Source of the DNA: a virus
Direction: 5' to 3' (one strand)
Virus record (IMG/VR): IMGVR_UViG_3300043399_000361
Location: 1-38,836 of that record
DNA length: 38,836 nucleotides
In this document: piece by piece, positions 24,643-30,950 of the stretch
Position numbering within the stretch: position 1 is the stretch's first letter
Layout of the letters: every line of letters starts with the position of its first letter
Made by a program: the position numbers and the translations under genes
The notes under the pieces: model-generated
Told to the model about the DNA's origin: nothing
Seen by the model: only the letters and a program-made list of their open reading frames with translations
Databases searched by the model: none

Positions 24643-24736
24643 TGACTTTATTGAGGTTCGGCAATGTGTCATTTTTAGGGTCTTGCATCGACGGTCGACG
24701 CCCATCTACATTTTTGATAAGTCAGGAGCGTAACAA

Positions 24737-24991
24737 ATGGATCAAACATTCATCAACTGGTTGCTTGGTGGCTTTGGGGCACTCATCGGGTTTTTGCTCA
24801 ATGCAGTTTGGCAGGCCGTCAAGGACCTGCAGACTGCTGACAAGGAACTTGCAAAGAAAGTCTCTGAGATTGAGGTCTTAGTGGCCGGAGACTACGTCAA
24901 GAAAGATGAGTTCTCAACCTCGGTTGCGACCCTGTTCACTAAACTCGACCGCATTGAAGACAAGATCGACAAGAAGGCAGACAAGCCATGA
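24737..24991 (+). CDS. Small membrane protein, possibly lysis-related
   Basis: This 84-residue protein has one membrane segment at about 8-27 (WLLGGFGALIGFLLNAVWQA) followed by a charged coiled-coil tail (DKELAKKVSEIEVLVAGDYV and LDRIEDKIDKKADKP). AGGAG lies nine bases before ATG 24737, and it overlaps the endolysin start by four bases. An antiholin, holin-like or spanin-like role is suggested by its place in the lysis cassette; no family was named with certainty. Confidence 0.7.
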   Translation: MDQTFINWLLGGFGALIGFLLNAVWQAVKDLQTADKELAKKVSEIEVLVAGDYVKKDEFSTSVATLFTKLDRIEDKIDKKADKP

Positions 24992-25371
24992 CCTATAACC
25001 TTAGCAAGAAGTCAAAAGACCGCTTGTCTGGGGTCCACCCGGACCTCGTCAAGGTTGTTGAGCGTGCCATTGAAATCACTGAGGTTGACTTTGCAGTGCT
25101 TGAAGGAGTTCGCTCCAAGACTCGTCAGGAGCAGCTTGTCAAGGCGGGCGCCAGCCAGACCATGCGGTCACGCCACCTGACTGGCCATGCGGTCGACCTC
25201 GGTGCTTACGTAGCCGGGTCAGTTCGTTGGGACTGGCCTCTGTACCACAAGCTTGCTGTTGCCGTCAAGCAGGCGGCCGCCGAGTTGCAGATCCCCATCG
25301 AGTGGGGAGGCGACTGGACGACATTCAAAGACGGACCACATTGGCAGTTGCCTTGGAAGGAGTACCCATAA
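24988..25371 (+). CDS. Endolysin, M15 peptidase (L-Ala-D-Glu type)
   Basis: This 127-residue zinc peptidase probably cuts the peptide stem of peptidoglycan. The VanY/M15 pattern is clear: SRHLTGHAVDL (about 61-71) with the HxxxxxxD zinc ligands and a final GPHWQL (about 116-121) with the third ligand His. There is no signal peptide, so it needs a holin for export. The stop overlaps the holin start (TAATG). Confidence 0.9.
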   Translation: MTYNLSKKSKDRLSGVHPDLVKVVERAIEITEVDFAVLEGVRSKTRQEQLVKAGASQTMRSRHLTGHAVDLGAYVAGSVRWDWPLYHKLAVAVKQAAAELQIPIEWGGDWTTFKDGPHWQLPWKEYP

Positions 25372-25790
25372 TGGACCCGATTACCCTCAGCTCGATCTTC
25401 GGCATCGGTTCGAAGATCATCGACAAGATCTTCCCAGACCCGGCACAGAAGGCCCAGGCTCAACTTGAACTTCTCAAGATGCAGCAGGCCGGCGACCTGG
25501 ACGAGATCAAGGTGCAGCTCAGCGCCATCATCGCTGAAGCTCAGTCCACAGATCCGTGGACCAGTCGTGCACGCCCATCATTCCTGTATGTGGTCTACGT
25601 GCTGCTGTTGTGGAGCATTCCGATGGGGGTTCTGACCATCTTCAGACCCGAGGCTGCTGCGGCGTTTACGTCCGGCTTCAAGGCCTGGATGCTGGCCATT
25701 CCCGAGCCAGTCCTGACCCTTTTCGGTGTTGTCATGACCGGCTACGTCGCCGGCAGGTCTTGGGAGAAGGTACGCGGAGCCACGAAGTAG
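25371..25790 (+). CDS. Holin, 3-TM type
   Basis: This 139-residue protein has a helical N-terminal part (QAQLELLKMQQAGDLDE) and hydrophobic segments at about 68-87 (FLYVVYVLLLWSIPMGVLTI), a weaker one near 100-112 and one at about 113-130 (LTLFGVVMTGYVAG). The layout fits the Holin_3 family known from gene-transfer agents and phages. ATG 25371 overlaps the endolysin stop; the longer open frame upstream is a shadow. It is the last late gene before the convergent terminator. Confidence 0.8.
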   Translation: MDPITLSSIFGIGSKIIDKIFPDPAQKAQAQLELLKMQQAGDLDEIKVQLSAIIAEAQSTDPWTSRARPSFLYVVYVLLLWSIPMGVLTIFRPEAAAAFTSGFKAWMLAIPEPVLTLFGVVMTGYVAGRSWEKVRGATK

Positions 25791-25826
25791 GCAGGGATCA
25801 ACAGGAACCATGCAGGATTGAAAAGA

Positions 25827-25862
25827 AAGGCCTAGTCCAGTACTTACTACTGGCTAGGCCTT
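25827..25862. terminator. Bidirectional terminator between convergent units
   Basis: The arms AAGGCCTAG(T)CCAGTA and TACTGGCTAGGCCTT form a 15-bp stem with a single bulge and a 5-base loop. The minus-strand reading is followed by TTTCTTTTC, the plus-strand one by TTAGTTGTTT. It is well placed to stop both the late (rightward) and early (leftward) transcripts. Confidence 0.85.
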
Positions 25863-25870
25863 AGTTGTTT

Positions 25871-25891
25871 GCCTCGGGTCATCCCTGAGGC
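25871..25891. terminator. Second hairpin next to the bidirectional terminator
   Basis: GCCTCGGG-TCAT-CCC(T)GAGGC pairs over eight positions with one bulge, just after the dCMP deaminase stop. No T-run follows on the minus strand, so it may protect the RNA 3' end or assist the adjacent terminator. Confidence 0.45.
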
Positions 25892-25901
25892 TCAAGTTTG
25901 A

Positions 25902-26369
25902 TCAAAGCTCCACAAGAAGCTGCTCCCAAGCCCTTCCGGCGCCAGTCCACAAGTCTTTGGCTGCCGAATGTGGGTACTCCTCCACATAGACGATCCGCTG
26001 GCAGCTCGTGTTCAGCAGCAGCTTGCAGCAGGTCATGCATGGGCTGGCCGTCACGTAGGCTGTGTGGATGGCGTACATGTCGCGGCACTGGAGCAAGGCG
26101 TTTTGCTCGGCGTGGATCGCTTGACAGCCATCGAGGTTCGTGCCACTTGGCGCCTGAGCCCCAGAGCAAGCATGGGGAAACCCGATCGGGTGCCATGGGT
26201 CATGCTGGTTGCAGTGAGGAAGACCGGCCGCGACGCCGTTGTACCCTGTTGAGAGCACATGACCACGGGCATTCAGCAAGACACACCCCACAGCTCGTCG
26301 GCAGCAGGTTGTCCGTTGGGCAGTCAGCAAGGCCAGCTTGAGGGCCCACTCGTCGCGGCTGAGTCTCAT
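25902..26369 (-). CDS. dCMP deaminase
   Basis: This 155-residue zinc enzyme converts dCMP to dUMP, feeding ThyX. The zinc site is HAEQNAL (86-92, His86 and proton-shuttle Glu88) with SPCMTC (109-114, Cys111 and Cys114). Extra Cys/His residues in the Gly/Pro-rich insert at about 50-85 resemble the second zinc site or allosteric loop of T4 dCMP deaminase. ATG 26369 is two bases past the stop of the ThyA-like gene; the longer frame is rejected. It is the last gene of the leftward unit. Confidence 0.92.
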   Translation of the reverse strand: MRLSRDEWALKLALLTAQRTTCCRRAVGCVLLNARGHVLSTGYNGVAAGLPHCNQHDPWHPIGFPHACSGAQAPSGTNLDGCQAIHAEQNALLQCRDMYAIHTAYVTASPCMTCCKLLLNTSCQRIVYVEEYPHSAAKDLWTGAGRAWEQLLVEL

Positions 26370-26370
26370 A

Positions 26371-27153
26371 TCAGTGCTCCCACCAACGAAGTTCGTCACC
26401 GACCTTGCTGTCACGCAAAGCAGCCAAGACTTTCATCAGGTTCTGAGGATCGTTCCAGAGCAGGATGTCGGTCTCCGGCTGTTCAAGCACTTCACTGGCC
26501 AAGCACAACTTGGCATCAGCCCAGTTGGTCTCGTACAGGTGGCTTGAAGCGGCCGTCAAGAAAAGACGCCCAGGCTTCACGGCGTTGGCGACTGATCGGT
26601 GCTCATTCAGCAGACCGCAGACCAAGTGACTCAGCATGCTGAAATTGAAGACGTCGTATGGCACGCCAAGCCAGACGTCACTCGACCGCATGAACACGTG
26701 GGCATTGAGCTTGCCACCGCGAATGCTGAAGAAGATCGCCACGGTGCATGGCACGTCTTTGGTCTGAGGTGGGCACTCACGCCAGATGGTCAGTCCAGCT
26801 TGGCGGCTGTCTTCATCGGCCAACAGCTTCTCAACAACGTAGGGCAGTTGCGCCTTGATCTTGGGGCCGTAGGCGCCGAAGAAGCGTTCACCATCATCGC
26901 TGAAGTCCTTGATGCGGCTGTTGTATGGGGCAATCGTCTCGACACGGTCGTCGCCAGACAGGATCCAAAAGGCTTCAGCTGCCATGAACTTGTAGCTCAG
27001 GCTGCGATCAGGTACACGGAGCACCGGACGGCGCATGTCGACCACCATGGTGCGTTGAGGAATCTCACGGGTCATCTTGCCACGCGGCGCCACTGGGTCA
27101 CCGTTGGCAAGAATGTCGTTGATGGCGTCGAGCCAAGTTCTTGAAAAGTCCAT
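26371..27153 (-). CDS. ThyA-family enzyme, probable dCMP hydroxymethylase
   Basis: This 260-residue protein has the ThyA framework: EAFWILSGDDR (60-70), GAYGPKI (93-99), catalytic Cys136 in KDVPCTVA, the phosphate-binding RSSD (156-159), and HLY near the C-terminus. After WLGVPYDV, Asp167 aligns with Asn177 of E. coli ThyA. That Asn selects uracil; Asp at this position marks dCMP hydroxymethylases such as T4 gp42, and the Asn-to-Asp change in ThyA gives cytosine specificity. Lys82 replaces Trp80 of E. coli. I infer a dCMP hydroxymethylase or methylase. It lies between the deaminase and kinase genes; AAGGA precedes ATG 27153. Confidence 0.82.
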   Translation of the reverse strand: MDFSRTWLDAINDILANGDPVAPRGKMTREIPQRTMVVDMRRPVLRVPDRSLSYKFMAAEAFWILSGDDRVETIAPYNSRIKDFSDDGERFFGAYGPKIKAQLPYVVEKLLADEDSRQAGLTIWRECPPQTKDVPCTVAIFFSIRGGKLNAHVFMRSSDVWLGVPYDVFNFSMLSHLVCGLLNEHRSVANAVKPGRLFLTAASSHLYETNWADAKLCLASEVLEQPETDILLWNDPQNLMKVLAALRDSKVGDELRWWEH

Positions 27154-27162
27154 GATGCTTCC

Positions 27163-28074
27163 TTAGATGAGGTCCAGCAGAGGATACCGCTGGCCGTGTT
27201 TGAATCGCTTCCAGCTCTGTGGGTGCTGGACAGTTGCCGCCTTGATCTTCAGCCGGTACAGCTGCTGGTAGGCTTCAGTGCCAAGTGTGATGACGCGCTC
27301 AGGAGTCAGGTCATGCAGCACAGACAGGTCCTGGTCTGAGTTGAGCCAGAGAATCTGATCCTCGCCCATCTCGATCAGATCAAGCTTCTCAGCCAACCAC
27401 TGGCTGCAACCTTCGCCGCTGAACGAGGCAAATGGCCATTGGTAGAACGAGTCACAGTCCTTGCGCTCGGCAAAAGCTTCACCAATCAGCACGATGCGCC
27501 CGTCCCAGTTGCCAGCCGAAGCCAAGTTCAACGGATGCTGGCGCATGCGCAGACCTTCGATCGTCATGGCCAGCTTGGCGTCGGCAAACAGATCGCCCTT
27601 GGTGTAGTCGTAGTCTAGCAGAGGCAGGTCGGTGGCCTGCTCCGCGTAGATGTCGTAGACCGTTTTGAGCTGGTGCTCGTTGTCCAGCATCTCCATGTGC
27701 TTGCGGCTGAGGTAGTTGGCCTTGACCGTCTCCCAAGCCGGTTGGCACTTGACCACCACGGCGCCGCAGCGCATGGCCAGACGCTCAAGCATCCGACGGC
27801 TGGCATCAGTCAAGCGATCACGGCCCTCGCGAAACGCGACGCCGTAAGGCATCTCGCTCAGCCAGCAGCGATCGAAGACCACGTCTTGGTAACCGAGCAG
27901 CGCAGGCAGCATGGCCTCCACGTACATGCGACCCAAGTTGCGACTGACTCGTGGCAATGCTGGGAAGTGGACGTACTTGGCGCCCGTCGACTCAGCAAAG
28001 ACCTTGGCAGCCGTGCTTTTGCCGCCTCCATCGGGACCTTCAAAGATGGTCAGCTTGCAGCTCACTTTGTCCAT
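27163..28074 (-). CDS. P-loop nucleotide kinase fused to a UDG-like domain
   Basis: The N-terminal part of this 303-residue protein (about 1-175) is a thymidylate-kinase-like P-loop domain with EGPDGGGKST (12-21), DVVFDRCWLSE (64-74) and a lid-like LSRKHMEMLDN. The C-terminal part (about 190-292) follows the uracil-DNA-glycosylase fold pattern: RIVLIGEAFAERKD (193-206), WPF (213-215), SGEGCSQWL (219-227), VITLGTEAYQQL (261-272) and HPQSWKR (284-290). The usual GEAPG is GEAFA, so ordinary uracil excision is doubtful. It probably phosphorylates the modified dNMP, with the second domain binding or editing bases. It overlaps the MazG-like gene by 13 bases. Confidence 0.75.
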   Translation of the reverse strand: MDKVSCKLTIFEGPDGGGKSTAAKVFAESTGAKYVHFPALPRVSRNLGRMYVEAMLPALLGYQDVVFDRCWLSEMPYGVAFREGRDRLTDASRRMLERLAMRCGAVVVKCQPAWETVKANYLSRKHMEMLDNEHQLKTVYDIYAEQATDLPLLDYDYTKGDLFADAKLAMTIEGLRMRQHPLNLASAGNWDGRIVLIGEAFAERKDCDSFYQWPFASFSGEGCSQWLAEKLDLIEMGEDQILWLNSDQDLSVLHDLTPERVITLGTEAYQQLYRLKIKAATVQHPQSWKRFKHGQRYPLLDLI

Positions 28075-28460
28075 GACAGTACCTCTTCCAGACGAGCTTC
28101 AGGGCCTACCCAGCCTGCAGGCTTCTTGACGTCGAAAGCACTGCCGCGCTTCGAGTCTTCGGCCTTGGCCACTCGGACCTTGGCCATGTTGCAGTTGTGA
28201 ACTGCGTGCATGCCGGCGTGCCACTGGGCTGGACTGATGCCGGCAAAAAGAGCGGTGCCATAGGCCACGTAGGCCAGATCCAGCAGCGCGTCAAATGCCT
28301 TCACCTTGTTGCCCTCAGCCAAAGCTTCCTTGAGTTCATCAAGCTCCTCTTGGAGGAACTTGACGCGGAATTCCTGCGCAGCAGGATCTTGCATGAGTTG
28401 ATCGTCGGTACCCAACGGGAGACCGAACTTCTCATGGAATTCAGCGACATTTCCAATCAT
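28062..28460 (-). CDS. MazG-like nucleoside triphosphate pyrophosphatase
   Basis: This 132-residue all-alpha NTP pyrophosphatase family member carries the metal-binding pattern EELDELKE (38-45) and FDALLDLAYVAYG (56-68), as in MazG and related dUTPase/dCTPase folds. In this gene cluster, hydrolysis of dCTP to dCMP would remove the normal nucleotide and feed the hydroxymethylase, the job of T4 gp56; that substrate is inference. The start overlaps the methyltransferase stop (TGATG). Confidence 0.78.
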   Translation of the reverse strand: MIGNVAEFHEKFGLPLGTDDQLMQDPAAQEFRVKFLQEELDELKEALAEGNKVKAFDALLDLAYVAYGTALFAGISPAQWHAGMHAVHNCNMAKVRVAKAEDSKRGSAFDVKKPAGWVGPEARLEEVLSWTK

Positions 28461-29278
28461 CAGAACGGCGCTCCTTTCGTTGCCTTGCGTGCCACAGGCT
28501 TGACAGGCTTGCCATCAGCTGCTTTGCGGCACACCCACAGGTTGTTGCGGGCGTGGTCTTCATGCAGCGGGCCAAAGATGTTGCTGATGGCATCGTTGTC
28601 GAAGTACTGCTCCAACGCTTTGCGGACTTCCAGCACGGCCGCCTTGCTGCAGCCAGTGGGGTCAACCTTGCCGATGTGCTTGATGTCCATGAACGTACCG
28701 AAGCGTCGCTCGATGACGTAGCCAGCCTTCTCGATGGCAGCCTGCAGCTCAGGCACCTTGTACTCGTGGATGTGGTTCTTGGCGTGACGCACGCCGTCGT
28801 AGACCGGGGTTGAGAGCAGCAACACGCCGCCCGGCTTGGTAGCCGCAAACATGGCCTTGAGCAGATTGGCACCATGCTCGACCTTCATGTGCTCAATGAC
28901 CTCGTAGTTGACAACGACATCGAAACCCTCGGGACGCGCCTTGAGGAGTTCCTTGTAACGCTCGACGAAGTTGAACTCGCCGATGAACTGGAGACGCTGG
29001 ATGTTGGACGGCTTCAGCTTGTTGAGGTCCACGCCAGTGTAGTGGTTGACATGAGCAGTTGTGCCGCCAGTGAGAATCTTGCTGAGCGGTTTGTCTTCCC
29101 CGCAGCCGACTTCAAGGACGTTGTGCTTGGCCGTGATGAATCGACGGGCAAAACTCCAGCGCCAGAAGTGGGCGGAGTAGTCGCGGTGCAGGGTGCGGCC
29201 ATGGACAGCTTCGTGCAGTTGTGTGGTATCGTAGTCGCGGGAGTCACGGGAAACTTCTTTGGTGCTTGATTTAGGCAT
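28460..29278 (-). CDS. Class I SAM-dependent methyltransferase
   Basis: This 272-residue protein has VLEVGCG (54-60) as SAM-binding motif I, TGVDLN (81-86), FDVVVNYEVIEHM (119-131) and KPGGVLLLSTP (148-158). It is the Methyltransf_11/23 style used for small molecules, with no DPPY or PCQ motif of the usual DNA methylases. HIHEY (169-173) suggests a substrate or metal site. The target is unknown. It is the first gene of the nucleotide-modification cluster and couples to the MazG-like gene, so tailoring of a modified nucleotide or base is a reasonable guess. AAGGA precedes ATG 29278. Confidence 0.82.
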   Translation of the reverse strand: MPKSSTKEVSRDSRDYDTTQLHEAVHGRTLHRDYSAHFWRWSFARRFITAKHNVLEVGCGEDKPLSKILTGGTTAHVNHYTGVDLNKLKPSNIQRLQFIGEFNFVERYKELLKARPEGFDVVVNYEVIEHMKVEHGANLLKAMFAATKPGGVLLLSTPVYDGVRHAKNHIHEYKVPELQAAIEKAGYVIERRFGTFMDIKHIGKVDPTGCSKAAVLEVRKALEQYFDNDAISNIFGPLHEDHARNNLWVCRKAADGKPVKPVARKATKGAPF

Positions 29279-29309
29279 GATGGTTCCTTATTGGATGATT
29301 GCCATTGGT

Positions 29310-29333
29310 GAGGCGCCTTGTCGGCGGCGCCTC
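29310..29333 (-). other. GC-rich hairpin before the modification cluster
   Basis: GAGGCGCC/GGCGCCTC forms a perfect 8-bp stem with an 8-base loop in the 67-bp gap between the Ala/Lys-rich gene and the methyltransferase gene. No T-run follows, so partial termination or RNA processing is more likely than full termination. Confidence 0.5.
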
Positions 29334-29345
29334 GAGGCCGTTTGG

Positions 29346-29981
29346 TTACTTCGCCACCTTGGCTTCGGGCGGATTGGCGCCTTGCTTCTTCAGGTGGTTG
29401 CGGTACCACTTGACGTAGCCACGCTTCTTCTCGTCCAGACCGAACTCTGCTTGAACCTTCTCGAAGATTTGATCGTCGGTCAACTTGCCGGCCATGATCA
29501 GGTCTTGGAACATCTGCGCAGCCGACGGCTTCTTCTCGCCTGCCTTGGCAGGTTTTGCAGCGGGCTTTGCTGTTTTGGCTGCTGGCTTCTCAACCTTGGC
29601 CGTCTTCACTGGTGCCGCCTTCTTAGCGGCGGATTTGGTCGCCGGCTTTTCAGCCGTGACCTGCTTCTTGGTGGTAGCCATTTCGAGCTCCTGTTTACTG
29701 ATGTTGATAACTTGGCCAAGGTACTCCATGGCCTCCTTTGTCGCCCCGAGGGTCTGGCTGTAGTTCACGAAGAGCTGACAGGCCTTCTCAACGGGGTATC
29801 CTTCCATCGGCGTGAACCGCTGGTCGAATGAATCCGCCGACGTCGAATGGACCTCAAGGCCCAGACTGACGTCTAACGGGATGAACTTGACGAGGCCTGC
29901 TGCTCGCTCGACTTGGATGCAGGTCCTACGTTGACTGTCATAGCACGGCATGATGACCGGCGCTTGTTTTTTAGTTGCCAT
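29346..29981 (-). CDS. Two-part protein with Ala/Lys-rich linker and WYR domain
   Basis: The N-terminal domain of this 211-residue protein (about 1-100; DSQRRTCIQVERAAGLVKFI) is unrecognised. A histone-H1-like Ala/Lys/Pro linker follows (about 105-150; AAKKAAPVKTAKVEKPA), then a C-terminal helical domain (about 155-205) ending YVKWYRNHLKKQG. That domain resembles the C-terminus of the protein at 30413-30841. ATG 29981 follows GGAG. An internal in-frame ATG at 29681 (MATTKKQ) has its own AGGAG, so a 111-residue short form may also be made. The Lys-rich linker suggests DNA binding. Confidence 0.65.
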   Translation of the reverse strand: MATKKQAPVIMPCYDSQRRTCIQVERAAGLVKFIPLDVSLGLEVHSTSADSFDQRFTPMEGYPVEKACQLFVNYSQTLGATKEAMEYLGQVINISKQELEMATTKKQVTAEKPATKSAAKKAAPVKTAKVEKPAAKTAKPAAKPAKAGEKKPSAAQMFQDLIMAGKLTDDQIFEKVQAEFGLDEKKRGYVKWYRNHLKKQGANPPEAKVAK

Positions 29982-30219
29982 TCTTTTCTCCAGATAGTTT
30001 ATCAGCGATGACGGACAGCTCAAGAAGGCCTTGCATCAAGACCTTGGCTTCAGGCCAGTACTGCGGTCCGTAGACCTGCCAGTGAAGCTGAACTGTGCCG
30101 CTCTTCTTGCTCACGAGAGCACGCCTGCTGCCGTCGATGTACAGCTGAAAGCGAATCTCCTCGTGCGTGCTCTCGTCAATAATCTCAATGGTGTCCGGGT
30201 TGCTGATAGTCATTTGCAT
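29971..30219 (-). CDS. Hypothetical protein, 82 aa
   Basis: A mostly beta-type small protein (IEIIDESTHEEIRFQLYIDG; VQLHWQVYGPQYW) with no family recognised. ATG 30219 is used here; ATG 30213, which overlaps the upstream stop (ATGA), is equally possible. It overlaps the following gene by 11 bases and belongs to the same leftward operon. Confidence 0.6.
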   Translation of the reverse strand: MQMTISNPDTIEIIDESTHEEIRFQLYIDGSRRALVSKKSGTVQLHWQVYGPQYWPEAKVLMQGLLELSVIADKLSGEKNGN

Positions 30220-30410
30220 TCACCATCGTACGGAGGCCACCCAGTGCGGTCGTTGGCAGGCACGCCGGCTTTTGCTTCGGCCTTCCAAGTTGCGACCATG
30301 GAGCAGTAGAGGTTGTGCTGGTCATCGGCGTCCTGAGCATCGAAGTGCCCAAGTATGCCGACCAAGATCAGGAATGCGACGGCCAGTGCCGCCTTGCCCA
30401 AGCTCGTCAT
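30210..30410 (-). CDS. Small membrane or exported protein, 66 aa
   Basis: One hydrophobic segment at about residues 6-22 (GKAALAVAFLILVGILGHF) is followed by a polar domain with two Cys (LYCSM, GECK). This is either a membrane anchor or a signal peptide. ATG 30410 follows AAGGAAG; the in-frame TTG six bases upstream is less likely. No family recognised. Confidence 0.65.
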   Translation of the reverse strand: MTSLGKAALAVAFLILVGILGHFDAQDADDQHNLYCSMVATWKAEAKAGVPANDRTGWPPYDGECK

Positions 30411-30412
30411 GA

Positions 30413-30841
30413 TCAAGCTTCCTTAGGCAGCAGACCAGTGCGCTTCATCTCGCAGCGATACCAAGTGGGATAGTGCTTCTTGGAGTCATCAAGGTTGAAC
30501 TGCTGCTTGAGAGCTTCCCAGACCTCTTGGTTGGTCTTGCCAGACAGGATCAACTCGCGGGCAGTGGCAGAGATGCCCATTTTCTTCGGCTTGACTTCAA
30601 CAACTGGGTCTGCAGCACGGCGGCCTGCCTTGACGACTTTGGCCTTGGGCTCGTCAGCAACTTTGGTCTCAGCAGGCTTGGGGTTCTTCAAAGATTCGAG
30701 GTGGGCAGCAGCTGCACCGAGTTCGCACTCGAACTTGTCGCCGACCTTCGTGATGAAGAGGTTGTAATCGCGAGCTTGGAGGCCGAGCTTACGCAGAGCG
30801 GAAGTGGCGGAGTCGCGGGCGGTGTAGGTCTTGGTCGTCAT
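30413..30841 (-). CDS. Protein with C-terminal WYR domain, 142 aa
   Basis: The N-terminus (about 1-50; DSATSALRKLGLQARDYNLF) is followed by a Lys/Ala/Pro linker and a C-terminal helical domain (about 88-138) with ELILSGKTNQEVWEALKQQF, YPTWYR and MKRTG. The same domain closes the gene at 29346-29981. ATG 30841 has GAGG about nine bases upstream and is the first gene after the promoter at 30899-30940, so it is probably well expressed. Confidence 0.7.
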   Translation of the reverse strand: MTTKTYTARDSATSALRKLGLQARDYNLFITKVGDKFECELGAAAAHLESLKNPKPAETKVADEPKAKVVKAGRRAADPVVEVKPKKMGISATARELILSGKTNQEVWEALKQQFNLDDSKKHYPTWYRCEMKRTGLLPKEA

Positions 30842-30898
30842 GATAGGGTCCTCAGCAAGGTTTGTTCGGTCAAGCACCATTGCGTTGACCGTGATTAG

Positions 30899-30940
30899 AT
30901 TTTAGTGTGCCGCAGTGGCCATGTAAACACCTATTTTCAA
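30899..30940 (-). promoter_or_regulatory. Leftward sigma70-like promoter before the WYR/modification genes
   Basis: On the minus strand TTTACA (30927-30922) and TAAAAT (30904-30899) are 17 bp apart, with TTGAAA (30940-30935) five bases before TGTTTAC. CTAATCACGGTCAA follows the -10, as at 545. It is placed to drive 30841 down to 25902, including the whole nucleotide-modification cluster. Confidence 0.77.
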
Positions 30941-30950
30941 AAATACCAAA

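Noticed and set aside
24639-24881. 80-aa ORF overlapping the tailspike stop (ATGATGA)
   Set aside because: GGAG lies upstream, but the product is Arg/Ser-rich and mostly overlaps the better membrane-protein gene at 24737.
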